From Gadus chalcogrammus (Eukaryota; Chordata; Actinopteri; Gadiformes; Gadidae), in contig NC_079425.1 in assembly GCF_026213295.1 (NCBI RefSeq), positions 9,044,147 through 9,108,146 on the forward strand: 64,000 nt of DNA. Direction: 5' to 3'. The stretch's first letter is position 1; the number at the start of each line of letters is the position of its first letter. A program made the translations under genes and the position numbers. Below the pieces are notes generated by a model that worked only from the letters and a program-made list of their open reading frames with translations, did not search any database and was not told the DNA's origin. Of the stretch, positions 52,869 to 64,000 are shown one piece after another.

Positions 52869-53353
52869 AGACCACTGAGTTTTCTTCTTCGGTGGTGGAG
52901 TGGGGTGACTCAACTCGGATCTTGCTGTGTCGTGCCAAGGTACTTACCCAATGATAGAAAGTGTACCCCTGGCTGAATAAAAACATTTATTTTTATAGAT
53001 GAGCCATGTGCTTTTTTGCAAAAACTTGGTGATAAAACTACAAGACTACAACGATGAATTCAACAAACCACACGTTGCTATTTTTCGATTACATGGGTGA
53101 AATCGATGTAGCTCCACCTTCACTGAATACACGCTCTCACAGACGGGCACACTTCCTATTTGAGTAGGTTCAAAATAGCAACATGAGGATTGTTTAATTC
53201 GTCGTTTTAGAAGGTAAAACATGGCTCATCTATCAAAATTAATGGTTTTATCCTGCCAGGGGCACCCTTCCTATCAAAGGGTAGGTGGCATGACCGCTGA
53301 AAGCCTCAAGTTGAGTTGCTCCACTCCACCACTGAAAAAGGAACCTTAGTAGA
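52869..53353. repeat. Foldback element: large imperfect inverted repeat
   Basis: The left arm (52869 to about 53090) is complementary to the right arm (about 53150-53353). Matching blocks: GGTGGTGGAGTGGGG with CTCCACTCCACCACTG; ATAGATGAGCCATG with CATGGCTCATCTAT; and GAATTCAACAAACC...GTTGCTATTTT with AAAATAGCAAC...AATTCGTCG. About 60 bp of unpaired loop remain. It has no coding capacity and resembles a foldback or MITE-type transposon. No clear target-site duplication was found. Confidence 0.8.
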
Positions 53354-54454
53354 CACGCATCAAAGGGTATTTACAATGTGTAATTGCACACCTAAGAAAC
53401 CTTGAAATTTGTCTAAAAATAAAATAAAGAGATTGTCTCAAAACTAGGTAGATGTCTATGCCTGTCACTTGAGCCATAAATGCAGATTAAACAGTTCACA
53501 AGCCAATATTTTAGTTGCTTTATAAACATGATGCATTTCTCCAAATGGAGACAAAAGTAAACTCTTAGTACTGGATAAAAAATGGAAGCATTTGGAGACC
53601 ACATTGCTGCCACATTAGCTGTTCTTATTGAGTGCCATGCCCAATCAAAATGTCACTTCATCTATTGCTAATCTTTTCCTGATACAATAATAATTTGTCT
53701 CTGATTTAAGTTTTATTTTTTACTATGACAATCTTTATATATGGAAAGTGCATTAACTAAAGAAATATATATAAATAAATAAGTGGGCCTACCTATATCT
53801 ATCTATATTAGTATTGTAGTAAATATCACTCTTCAATACCCAGGTTTTCATTTCTGAATAAAACCAAAAATCCTTGCAAGATGTTCAAATATGTCCAAAT
53901 GTTAAATACCATGACATTCAGTAGAAAATAGAAAAATAACATAAATAAAAAACACTGTTCACATCATCTCAGCTCCTAAACCTGTCCTTTCAGTAACATG
54001 ATGCTGAATGTCTGTCAGAAATCCATGACAAGACTTCAAAGCAGTCACACAGTAACTGATGTTGCAGCAACTAGCATTATGTTTACACCCACCACACAGA
54101 CCAGAGTGTACTTTGGTTTGTTCAGTCAGTCTAAACCTCCCAGCTAGGCTCTGAAGTTTCAAACACCTTCCCCGGTATGATGTGCGATTGCAGACACTTT
54201 CATGTATCTCAGTCTATCAAAGTTTGCAATGCTCTCATTTTTTTTTACCCCCGTTGGCACTGTCCCCTAATTAGATTATACTCAAGGAATATGCAGAGTT
54301 CAGAACACCAATTTGGGTCCCAGACAGTATAGAATGTGCTGTTACACTACTGGTATTAAGGGGATGCAGACACGGTCTTTCAGGCAGAGAGAAGCTAGTA
54401 TCTCTTTCGGTGCCTTGTTTTTCTCTCTCTCTCCCTCTCTTCTCCGGCCCCCAA
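53354..54454. other. Non-coding DNA before the assembly gap
   Basis: AT-rich sequence with a small TATATAAATAAATA block near 53765. A CT-rich stretch (54416-54450) leads into the gap. No exon recognised; it is probably a usp10 intron or upstream region. Confidence 0.45.
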
Positions 54455-54554
54455 NNNNNNNNNNNNNNNNNNNNNNNNNNNNNNNNNNNNNNNNNNNNNN
54501 NNNNNNNNNNNNNNNNNNNNNNNNNNNNNNNNNNNNNNNNNNNNNNNNNNNNNN
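54455..54554. other. Assembly gap of exactly 100 N
   Basis: Exactly 100 N, the usual placeholder for a gap of unknown size. It breaks usp10 directly before GC-rich coding sequence, so the missing DNA probably holds the 5' part of that exon. Confidence 0.97.
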
Positions 54555-57500
54555 GCCAGGGCTGCTGAATGGACATGCACTCGGTGCCCCAAACCACGGT
54601 GTTGACAATGTGGTTGCCCAAGCGCTGTCGGGCGCCGAACTCTGTTCCTCTGGCCCCGTCTCTGTTGCCACACACGACGGCTGCGGCGGCGCAAGCCAGT
54701 TTTGCCCCCGCGGCCACAGTCGACCAGAGGACTTGTGTTAGCCCTGGCCTCTCCTCTTTGGACTTAACGGGCCGAGCCGCCTCTTTATTGGACGGTAACC
54801 ACGCGGCGTCCTCGTCGTCCGCCTCCTCTCAGAGCAGCGGGCTGACCGAGGAGCCCCCGGCGGCCGATCAGCAGCCAGACCTTTTGAGCCGCCAGAGCCC
54901 CAAGCGCCCGGACAGCGGTACACAGAGCCCCTTCCCCTGCCCTGTCCCCCGTACCCCCCGCGGCGTCAGCGGCCGGCCCCCTACCCTCCTCGGAACCCGC
55001 CGCCCCCCCCCGCCGGAGGAGGCCGGGGACTTCGGGGTGGCCAACGGGCTGGCCGGACCCGACGCCGTGGACGGCACGGAGGGGCCCGCGAGGAGCGGTG
55101 CGAGGCGTCGGGGCCCGTTCAGCCGGCTTCCCCAGACTCTGCGGCCCCGCTTGTGTCCGAGCAGCTTCACGCGTCGTCCGCCCCTTCGGCCAACCCTCCC
55201 AAATCCTGGGCTAGCCTTTTCCACAAGTCCAAGCCTCCGCCTGGGGGCCCTCAGGCGTTTGTGGAGGTGAAGAACGTGGTGGAGGTCGTGGCGCCCTCCC
55301 CTGTGGTGCCAAAGCAACCGGAGAAAGCCGGGGAGGTCAAAGAGAGCCCTGTCCATGTGTCAGAGGATCCTTTGGCCCCTAAACTTGCAGGTAGTGTTAT
55401 TACCACATGCATGCGTTTGTCTTCTCGAGATTGGCGCCTGTGGTCGGTTTGGGTGCTATCGTTTCATTATGCGTGTCTGGCAGCAAGACATTGTTGCTTC
55501 TCTATGATTGTTCGTCCCCACCAGATGGCAGCATTGAGTTGGTTGTGCTTTCTTTGCACGCTTTTTACTTTTTGTTGCCTATATTGGTGTTATGCCTTTT
55601 TTTTTTTTCAACATTTGTGTTGTGTATGCATTGTGTTGAATACTTGTCCACGTTACCATGGTAGTAGTAAGGCCTGTCCTTGCTCACACTCATCCAAACC
55701 AGTTGTGTCATTTGCAAATGAGGGTAGAGTGGAATAAGGGACATGGTGGCTTTTGGTTAACCGTGGGTACACGCCCGCATAATACCCAACCGATGTGTTT
55801 CGGAAGGGTACATTTAATTTGACTGCATGGAGTTGTTCATTTTGTTTTTAAACAATTTTTCATTTCCAGAACTTATTGACAATGTGAAGTTGATACACAA
55901 ACCAGTGTCTTTACAACCAAGGGGACTGATCAACAAGGGGAACTGGTGTTATATCAACGCTGTATCCTTTTACATTCGTAATTGTGCCCTCTGGCCTACC
56001 ATTGACCTGATGCATTCTTGATAGCTATGTCTATAGAGGTCATGTGAATGCATCCCAATAATTGCAGGGAATTTCCCACTTTGTTTGCTCAATACCATAT
56101 TCACTTGAAGAGGGTGAGCAGAATGAAAATTGCCCGGTCTCAACAATATATTGCTCTGTTTGGTATGCATTGCAATTTGAGATGAGCGATGTAATGGTTT
56201 CCACTGTTTTGTGATGTCACGTCTCAACACGGGACGACAACGTAGAAGGACGCCAAAATAAAGCCAGGAAAATCCCTGGTCGTCTGGTGTTTTAATCTAA
56301 CCAGACCAGTATGTGCAAAGTGATGACTAAAGAGAAACGCTTTCCCTATTCCCTGACATTTCTACAGTTGGGAGAGGAGCACCTTTATGCCATGATGTGA
56401 CTTATACAAAATTACATCTTTTGGTCTTCTATTTCATTCCAGGCTTATTCAAAATGAGACATTTGAATGTGATGGCAAGCTTCTTTTTTTAATGAATGCT
56501 CTCATCTGTAAGTTAAGTTTCAATGCAGCATATGGGTGTCAATGATGCATCAATCGCAATGGAGAGTGGCTGTTTCCTCTTAACTCAGTTTTCAGACCCT
56601 ACAGGCGCTGATTGCATGCCCACCCATGTATCACTTAATGAAGTCCATTCCTGTGCATAATGACTCCAAGAGACTTTGCACCTCCACACCCATGATAGAC
56701 TTGTAAGTAACCCGGAACTCCTTCCTTCATCACACAAACACGTTTTATCCAGATGGTGGTTCATTGTGAATGAGCAATCGTACCTTGATCAGTAACCACC
56801 ACTGTGTATACCTCTCTGCTCCCAACAGTGTTAGGCTTGTAAATGAGTTCAACAACATGCCCGTGCCATCAAAACCCAAACATCAAGGTAAGTCGGTCTG
56901 CCTGCATCCTGACGTCCTCAAGTTTGGCCATTGATTTTTCTCATTTTGTTATAATGCTCTTGTTCAATTCTCAGCTGCTGGTGATAAGCTAGTGAAAGAC
57001 ATTCGACCAGGTGTACCCTTTGAGCCAACGTACATTTATAGGCTACTTACACTCATCAAGTCAAGTCTCTCCGAGAAGGTAGGATTTTGCTTCGCCATCG
57101 TACCCAGATTAAAATGTCATAAACCCTTTTTTCTTTTCTATGTACTCAGTAATATGCAGTCAGTAAACAGAATGTTTTTTTTTTATAATTGCTGATGACT
57201 CATTCATGATTCAAATTGAAACTATTTGATGGATTCAGCACAAGTTCTGTTGATGAGCGCTTCTCAGTTCATCTTATCTTGCGTGTCCAGTCCGTTCCAT
57301 GAACACTCGCACAAGTTTCCCGGTTGACTCATGCGAGTGTGTACAACATGCGTGCATTGCGTCAATGCAGTTGTGGCGATTCGAGGTGAGGAAACAATGT
57401 TTAATTGGTGTGGGGAAACGGTGTTGTGTGTTCAGGGTCGGCAAGAGGATGCAGAGGAGTACCTCGGCTTCACCCTCAACGGACTGCACGAGGAGATGCT

Positions 57501-60500
57501 GGCCTTGAAGAAACTCATCTCGCCTCATGAAGACGGTACATGCTCATCAGAATGATCGGAATTCAATGAAACGGAGAAGGGTCTGATGGCATAGGGAAAA
57601 AGGCCTGAACCGCATGAACTCCCCGTTGACCTTCATTGTGCTATTAAAGTAGCGATGGCTGTTTTTGTATTTTGGCAGACAGAAGGGTACTCTATTTAAC
57701 CCAGAGGAGATACTTTGACTAAATGTATACAAAAATAATACAAATTGAGAATATAAAATGTAGGGGAAGTGATCTAAACACAAAATAGCAATGCATTTGT
57801 GAAATATAGCGCATGTACTTTGTTTTAAAATGCACTTTAGTGGCTTTCAAACATAGTGTCTCTTTGTTTTATGTTGCATTGTCATTTAATATAATATCAT
57901 TCAGTATAAGATGAGCTATTTTGTTTGCTTGTTGGTTTGCTCTGTATTTGCCATGTTTGTTTTATATTTATTTGGCATGTGGAATATATTTCCACGTTAT
58001 GTAAACTGTGATGACAGCCACTCTTCCTAGGCATGCTACACCAATCCCATGCTCACTAATCCAGACCAATTGTGTCGCTTGAGGTCAGAGTGAAACTAAG
58101 GCACATAATTTTTTATGTTTTGTTTAACGAACTTAGTCCAAATGACTCCAAACTAATTTGGAGTTTCCGTTACTTAATTTACAAGTTAAATTGTTTTCAC
58201 TCTATCACAAAAGATTATATTTAATATTTAAATGGAATTATTATTTTTTGCTGAATCAATATAAACTCCTTGTTTTGTAGACAAGTGAACTCTGATATAA
58301 GTGGAAAAAATAATTTCAACCTAAAGTGATGGCTACAGTGAGAGTAACTTAATCCAGGGCTAACTCGTGCCCATTTAAACCATTGGTCCACTACCTCTAC
58401 TACAATTGTTTATTGTCATTCTCTTTGGACCCCTTCAGAATCCCCAACCCGCAATGGGCCCGCGGCCCAGCCCGAAGAGGACCAGGCTGCGGACAAACAG
58501 GAGGAAGAGAGCGAGGAGGAGTGGGAGCAGGTCGGACCCCGAAACAAGACCTCCATCACACGCCAAGCTGACTTTGTCAGCACTCCCATCACTGATATTT
58601 TTGGGGGACACATCAGGTATGCTGTGGCTTTTCCACACATCTTCTATGACCTTATCTTGGATTTGGCTTCAAACTTGTATCCCTAAGCTTGATCCTCGAT
58701 GTAACGTGTATAAACAGAGAGCCAGAATAGTATTGTGCCATGGTTAACTGGGTTAACCTAGGGCCTGTTGCTGCTAAGGACCAACCTCAGCATACACCGT
58801 ACCATCACAAACAACCCTGCTACAGGGTGCGTCTAGCCAGACACCAGACCTTTGGGTTTCAGCTCTTGTCACAATAACAGCCCCTGTGGTTCGTCTGTGG
58901 TCCGCAGCCTTAAATGCCAAAGTTCTACGTTTTCACGTTTGCAAACTGCAGAGTCTCCAAACTAGTGGAGTAAGCTTCTAGTGTCAGTGTAGGAAGCCTA
59001 AATGTCACGCTGTACGAGGTCCTAGCTGGGCGCGTTCCAAGCCCCCACTCGTTTCCCCAGCTTTCCAGAGGATGGTTTTCCCTGGTTCAATGTCACCCGG
59101 ATAGAAAGGCAGCGCTGGGTTAAATGGTCTTGGTGTCTGATTTGCACTCTCTGGCAGGGATAGATTCCAACAACCTGATTTGAATGCAATCGTTATTCCG
59201 CAGGAGAACAGGAATTCTAATGACATGCAATTCTCTGCGAAACGTGCATTGTGTGTTTTTTATGTGTGTTAAGTGTTGTACTTGTTATTTATGTGCCGTT
59301 TTTGTCTTGTTTTGTTGTGTTGTTATTGTTGTGTGATACATGTGAGCATACCAAAACACTCCTATCAACTGTATTTTCTATATTGTTGAAATGGCTATAA
59401 TAAACTTGATACTTGAAATACTGAAGTATTTTCAGTCAGAACTGCAAAATGTATCAATGTTGAACGCCATGAAATGCTAATTTGTACAGCGGGCACGAAG
59501 AGTCCACAACTATTACTCATAGTCCTTCTCCCTGTTAGATCCGTGGTGTACCAGCAGAACTCTAAGGAGTCAGCCACCTTGCAGCCCTTCTTCACCCTGC
59601 AGCTGGACATCCAGTCCGAGAAGATCCGCACGGTTCAGGAGGCCCTGGAAACCCTGGTGGCCCGGGAGTCGGTCCAGGGCTACACCTCCAAGACTAAGCA
59701 GGAGGTAGGTCTGCTGTGCCCCGTCTCGGGTCCACTCCTCCCCTGTGTTTATAGCATTGCTGTGGGCAGAAGCTGGCCTAGAACATGATGTACCACGATT
59801 GTTCTCGGAGGTTAGCAATGGGCAAGACATAACTCGGAGCCTCAAGTACCCTTCAGAGGAAAAACAAAAAGCACTTCTATAAACATTCAAGGAATAAGCA
59901 GAGGTTTGTAGAGAAGCCAATATCTTTATTAACCTCGCTAGTCGAGTCATTAATGATAATGAAGTAAAAGTAGTCATCCAAACTATTTCTGGAGTAAGAA
60001 ACGATCTTGTGAAAAGAACACTACATTTCTGTGTTGCTTCATACGATCGGATTGTTGAAATAAGCATGGCAAGATAAACTAAATGTCTGAAACATAAACA
60101 ATAGCCTAAATCTGCACCTAATAGCCACCCAATATTCAAAATATAAATTGGAGTCCCTTTCAAAGTGAACAATGTCCCTAGACAACTGCAGGTTTTTTTT
60201 TTATCCATGAGACGCGCTGCTACACTACGAATTACGCAGTGTACACTATAATTTAAAACCTTCCAACATTTTTGTGGCGGATTCTCAACGAGCTCGACCC
60301 TGCGTCGATTAGTCGTGCATGAGCCCGGATGCCCGGTCAACGGCTTCTGGGGCCAGTCGATACCTTGACAGGAAGTGTATCGTCCTCGCTGTGATCGGCG
60401 ACCTCCGGGCCGCTGACACGGCCGTGTGGGGCTGTGACAGCCAAAGCAGTGACCAATCAGCCCCTTTGGCTCAGTCCCCAAACACAATGTACATCGATTA

Positions 60501-62330
60501 ACAATGGATGGAAATAAAAGCAAGGAGCGGGATTTAGCCGACCATAAACTCTTAGAAGTATTTTTACCTTACAAATGTATACTTTATTAAATGTAACTGG
60601 GCTGTACCCCTGGGCTTTGTCGCCCAAACCGTGGTAGCGGGATTGGCTGAGCTGAAGGTGGGATGGGGTATCGGATGTCCAGCAGGACTTTTGGACCGTG
60701 TCCTGCGGATCCCAGAGTACAGCTTCGTTCCTATACTTATCTGTAATGATATTTACTTCTCTTACCTCCATTTTAAAACTCTAGTTTCAATGTGTCATGT
60801 ATTGTCAAGTTCAAAGTAAAAGGATTGTTAGACACAACCCTTGCATGCAGTTTGCCATGCAGCTTGACAATACTGAGGATAGTATGTTGAGCATAATGGC
60901 TTGTCTTTCAAACACAGAAAGGCTTCCCATGTATTGTCCGAGCTTTGTCATGGAACATCTGCGTCATAGCAAAGCAAATTTGCAAGGGAGTTGGCTTGTG
61001 TATTTTCTAAATTGAGGATGGGAATAAGCCTTGTTCTAGAGGCAGATAATTTGGGGAAGCATTCTAACTGAACTGCTTCCTTGATTGAGACAACCATTTC
61101 AGGGGTTTTAGAGTAACTATAAACCCATTTGAACTTGCCTTTTGGTACTTTAAGCAATCCTTCAGTCCACATCAAAGCTCTCAAATAGTACTGAGAACCG
61201 CTTGTTCTGTTAAACGTCCTGTATTAAACTTTGAGATGGCATTGCACTTTATGGGGCTATCCTTTGGGGGCTGTGGCGGTTTCCTTCCGAAGCACTAAAG
61301 GGCATTCTCTCTATCCCGCCATAGATTGAGATCAGTCGGAGAGTGACTCTGGAAGAGTTGCCCCCGGTGCTGGTTCTCCATCTCAAGAGGTTTGTGTTTG
61401 AGAAGACTGGAGGATGCCAGAAGCTGACCAAACACATTGACTACCCTGTCGATCTGGAAATCAGCAAAGGTACGAGCCCTCGATTGTACAAAAGCCTTCA
61501 CGTTACTCAAAAAAACACCTCCCCCAGCTGCAACAAGGAACAGGAAGGCAACATATTGTCCCCGGCTTTTGGGGAGATATTCCTTGAACATTTAAGATCT
61601 AAACATCCCATGAGGACCAATGGCGTTTTCGCCAACTAACTTCTGACTAATTACTTCTTCTCACTACACTTTAGTCTTGTGATTGGAACACTCCTCTCTA
61701 TTTAGTGTTTCATGGCGTAGGTCTGGACACTTATGCAGCAACATGCGTTTCACATCTCGAACGTTCCTGGTTGAAATGTTATTGTAGAATGATGGTTTCA
61801 ATACATTTTGACAAAGGGAATGAGTGCAGTGATATTATGTTCCATTGCGCACATGGAGGATGATTGTTAAAACCGAACTACGGTGCTAGGATTCCGTCAC
61901 AACGGTCTAGAGATAAATGTGTTTATTTATACATTTCTTTCAGATCTGTTATCCACTGGAGTGCGGAGTAAAGTGGTGAAAGGCCTCAGAATGTACAGGC
62001 TATTTGCAGGTGTGGTTGGAATTCATTGAAAATTATTGATTGTTTCTTAACTTTAAATTTGATGCACTCTGTTACTTCACCAGGGCAGATATTAATGACA
62101 TGGTCTGACTTTGTTTTCCATTGCCAATCCCCCCCACCCCAGTTGTCTATCACCACGGAAACAGTGCAACGGGCGGCCATTACACTACAGATGTCTTCCA
62201 CATTGGTCTGAACGGCTGGCTGCGCATCGACGACCAGGCTGTTAAAGTTATCAACCAGTACCACGTGGTGAAGCAATCTGCGGAGCGCAGTGCATACCTG
62301 CTGTACTACCGCCGGGTGGACCTGCTGTAG
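54555..62330 (+). CDS. usp10: USP10, ubiquitin carboxyl-terminal hydrolase 10 (5' end missing)
   Basis: Cysteine protease that removes ubiquitin from targets; mammalian USP10 acts on p53 and works with G3BP in stress-granule control. Exons: 54555-55390, 55870-55961, 56596-56702, 56829-56887, 56975-57078, 57436-57535, 58439-58616, 59539-59704, 61325-61469, 61944-62009, 62143-62330 (TAG 62328-62330). All splice phases from 55390 onward agree. The first exon encodes the disordered linker ([37 protein letters not shown]). The catalytic domain begins [13 protein letters not shown] with nucleophile Cys codon 55947-55949. The His box is [13 protein letters not shown] (His codon 62178-62180), and WLRIDDQ carries the acidic residue. 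An acidic insert, [12 protein letters not shown], matches USP10. The linker exon changes frame twice (about 54572-54740 and 55080-55150). The N-terminal PABP-binding (PAM2) and G3BP-binding region is not in the visible sequence. Confidence 0.95.
59705..61324. other. usp10: usp10 intron with no recognised content
   Basis: The longest usp10 intron in the window. A 317-codon antisense frame (60523-59570) overlaps it and the preceding exon; it has no domain and part of it is only the complement of usp10 coding sequence. Confidence 0.55.
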
Positions 62331-63470
62331 ACGTCCCTGCTCCCCCCTCCAACCCCCACACTAACAAACACTCACACACACACAAACGCACACACCTGCC
62401 CATTCACACACAACACGACAGTTCTCAACTTTTTTAGACGCCAGTTTCAAATTGCTCTCGACTACACTCAGATTCTCACATGCACACCCCATGAACAAGA
62501 ACACTGCCCTCTTCTCTTACAAGTTTGATTTCTTCTCTCCCCCCCCCCCCCCCCCCCCCCCCTGTCCTGCTTTCCAGAGAACCAGCTGTTCCTTCACCGT
62601 GTCCCTTGCATTGTTTTTGTGGTTGAGTGAGCGAAGCGCGCTGCATTCAAAAAGAGTGACAATGTCCCCCTTCCCCCCCTTCCCCCCCCCCCCCAGTGAC
62701 TGCTTTCTCTTCTCTGTGCACCACTGCTGTTTTTTTATGCCACAAGGAGGGACTGTTATAAGGTATGGGGGATTTCTGGGGGGGTTTTGGGGAGGGGGGG
62801 ATGTCGTATATCGGGACAGCGTTACCTCTAACTGAGCTTACAGCTTGGTTCATACGGAATCACACAACTACCACACTGGGCTACAGTTGGACCATTGGGA
62901 TTCTTTTTTTGTTTGGATTACCTTCCAAATTCTTCTTGTGTTTTTTTATTCACTCGAAAGAAAGTCTTGGACTGATCAGTGTTTCGCGGAACCGTAGGGG
63001 AGAACGGTTTATGGTATCGAATTGGCGGCAGACTAACAACCCCGACGGAATACGCCGTAGAGCATTGAGGAGAAAAACGAGTCAAAGGAGAAGCCCACCA
63101 CCAGCAAACTACATGACGTCACCGCGTACGTCTCTGGAGGTTCCCGTCGCTGCCGCCATTTTCCATTTCTCCTTTAGTTTCTCTTGTTTTTTCTGTTTTT
63201 GATGCTTTTAAAAACTTGGTAAGACATGAGCCACCTGAGGGCAAAGTAAGGAGGTTTTAAAAATTAACCAGAAAACTGCTTCCTTTGATTGAGAGAACCG
63301 TGTTATTTTCGAGGGGTTTAGAGTTAGAACTATCTAAACACATTTTTAAGCGCTTTAGAAAACGATAATGAGAAGCCTCCATGGACAAACGCTAATCACC
63401 TATTAAAGGCAAGAACACAAGGATGCACATTTTTTTGTGTGCATTTAAATACATTTCAAATGAAATCAAG
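62331..63470 (+). other. usp10: usp10 3' UTR (extent uncertain)
   Basis: Non-coding sequence after the usp10 stop, with CA-rich DNA (62360-62410), a C homopolymer (62539-62562), a second C-rich stretch (62665-62694) and a G-rich stretch (62766-62801). No AATAAA polyadenylation signal was fixed, so the end is a guess and may lie beyond. Confidence 0.45.
62539..62562. repeat. C homopolymer in the usp10 3' UTR
   Basis: About 24 consecutive C residues, creating a Pro-run in an unrelated frame. Likely variable in length. Confidence 0.95.
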
Positions 63471-64000
63471 TTAACTCATTCAGCGCCTGGCTGGCTCCTG
63501 TGCTTGGCCGCAGGCTCTGAATAATGTCTGTGGAAGTATGGCGACAAATGAAGATGAGTGCCATTTGCAAATTCCATCCTGCTCTTGATCAGTATGCATT
63601 TCCTTCTCCATGTATTCCTTTTCCATCGTTTTCTGTATTGGCTGAAATAAGGTTACAGCGGTGTAAACGTAACATCCGTGTTATTCTGAGCCACATCGCT
63701 CCTGTACTCCTTAAAATGGCAGAAATGAGGGGGGCTGCCTTATAGGTTCATGATTTAATTGTTTTCATTCTCAACGAGCCTGGTCCTATAATGGCAGCAT
63801 CTGTGGATACAATGTCTAAGTGCTGGGACAATGTACCTAGTCTCTATAGATATTACGTTAGTTGTTTTTTATGTGGGACCTCATTATGCTCGTCGAAGAT
63901 GTAGGTAAACCGTGGAAAACAAGTGGCACCTGTGCTTGGCTTAAAAAAAAAATCCCCAAAATGTGCACACAAGTAAATTATTTTTGCTTTTGTTGAAGAC
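63471..64000. other. Window end, no gene recognised
   Basis: Downstream of usp10. The short frame 63524-63745 shows no motif. It may still belong to the usp10 3' UTR. Confidence 0.4.

Noticed and set aside
54569..55270. 233-codon frame as a separate gene
   Set aside because: It is the shifted frame of the usp10 linker exon in GC-rich DNA; parts match USP10 (GVANG) and the flanks match it in the other frame.
59570..60523. 317-codon minus-strand open frame
   Set aside because: Antisense to a usp10 exon and intron, with no domain, splice or start context; a by-product of the complement of coding sequence.

Overview
This is nuclear DNA from a vertebrate, almost certainly a teleost fish. Protein-coding genes are split by introns with GT/AG borders. 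The intergenic DNA carries fish-type transposons: an L2 LINE with an esterase-domain ORF1, a second LINE in antisense, Ty3/Gypsy remnants and non-autonomous hAT elements with 8-bp target duplications. TG/CA, TA and GA microsatellites are unusually common. That abundance would suit a cod-like fish, but I cannot assign a species.

Three host genes are present. (1) Positions 176-3822, + strand: the last ten coding exons of crispld2 (secreted CAP-LCCL protein), followed by a 3' UTR of about 1.25 kb. The 5' half lies outside the window. (2) Positions 35499-43274, - strand: a nuclear receptor of the HNF4 type, best called hnf4b, with nine coding exons from the start codon to a candidate F-domain exon. 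One ligand-binding-domain exon has two compensating frameshifts. (3) Positions 54555-62330, + strand: usp10, a ubiquitin-specific protease, from the middle of its long disordered exon to the stop codon. Its 5' end is lost at or before a 100-N assembly gap (54455-54554), and the exon next to the gap also has two compensating frameshifts. CRISPLD2 and USP10 are also neighbours on human 16q24.1, which supports the gene calls. HNF4 beta is known from fish and frogs but is absent from mammals, so the window shows a fish configuration of a locus that lost a gene in mammals.

Between crispld2 and hnf4b lie about 31 kb of repeat-rich DNA: microsatellites (8.6-11.1 kb), a small CpG-rich patch (13.3-13.6 kb), a dead Gypsy pol fragment (17.1-18.0 kb), a near full-length but broken L2 LINE (18.0-22.8 kb), and a nest at 23.5-28.8 kb. 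In the nest, two hAT elements are inserted into one antisense LINE, and a 511-bp element is inserted into the second hAT. All insertions have matching target-site duplications. A Gypsy gag/protease remnant (28.9-29.7 kb) follows. A third hAT sits in the hnf4b intron between the two zinc-finger exons. Between hnf4b and usp10 there are no recognised exons, but there is a 26-bp minisatellite (45.5 kb) and a 485-bp foldback repeat (52.9-53.4 kb).

I see no operon-like, CRISPR, phage or defence system here. The most useful observations are the hnf4b locus and its broken exon, the matching frameshift pattern in usp10 (which points to assembly indels as one explanation), and the dated nest of transposons. 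All identifications come from reading translations and motifs; no database search was run.
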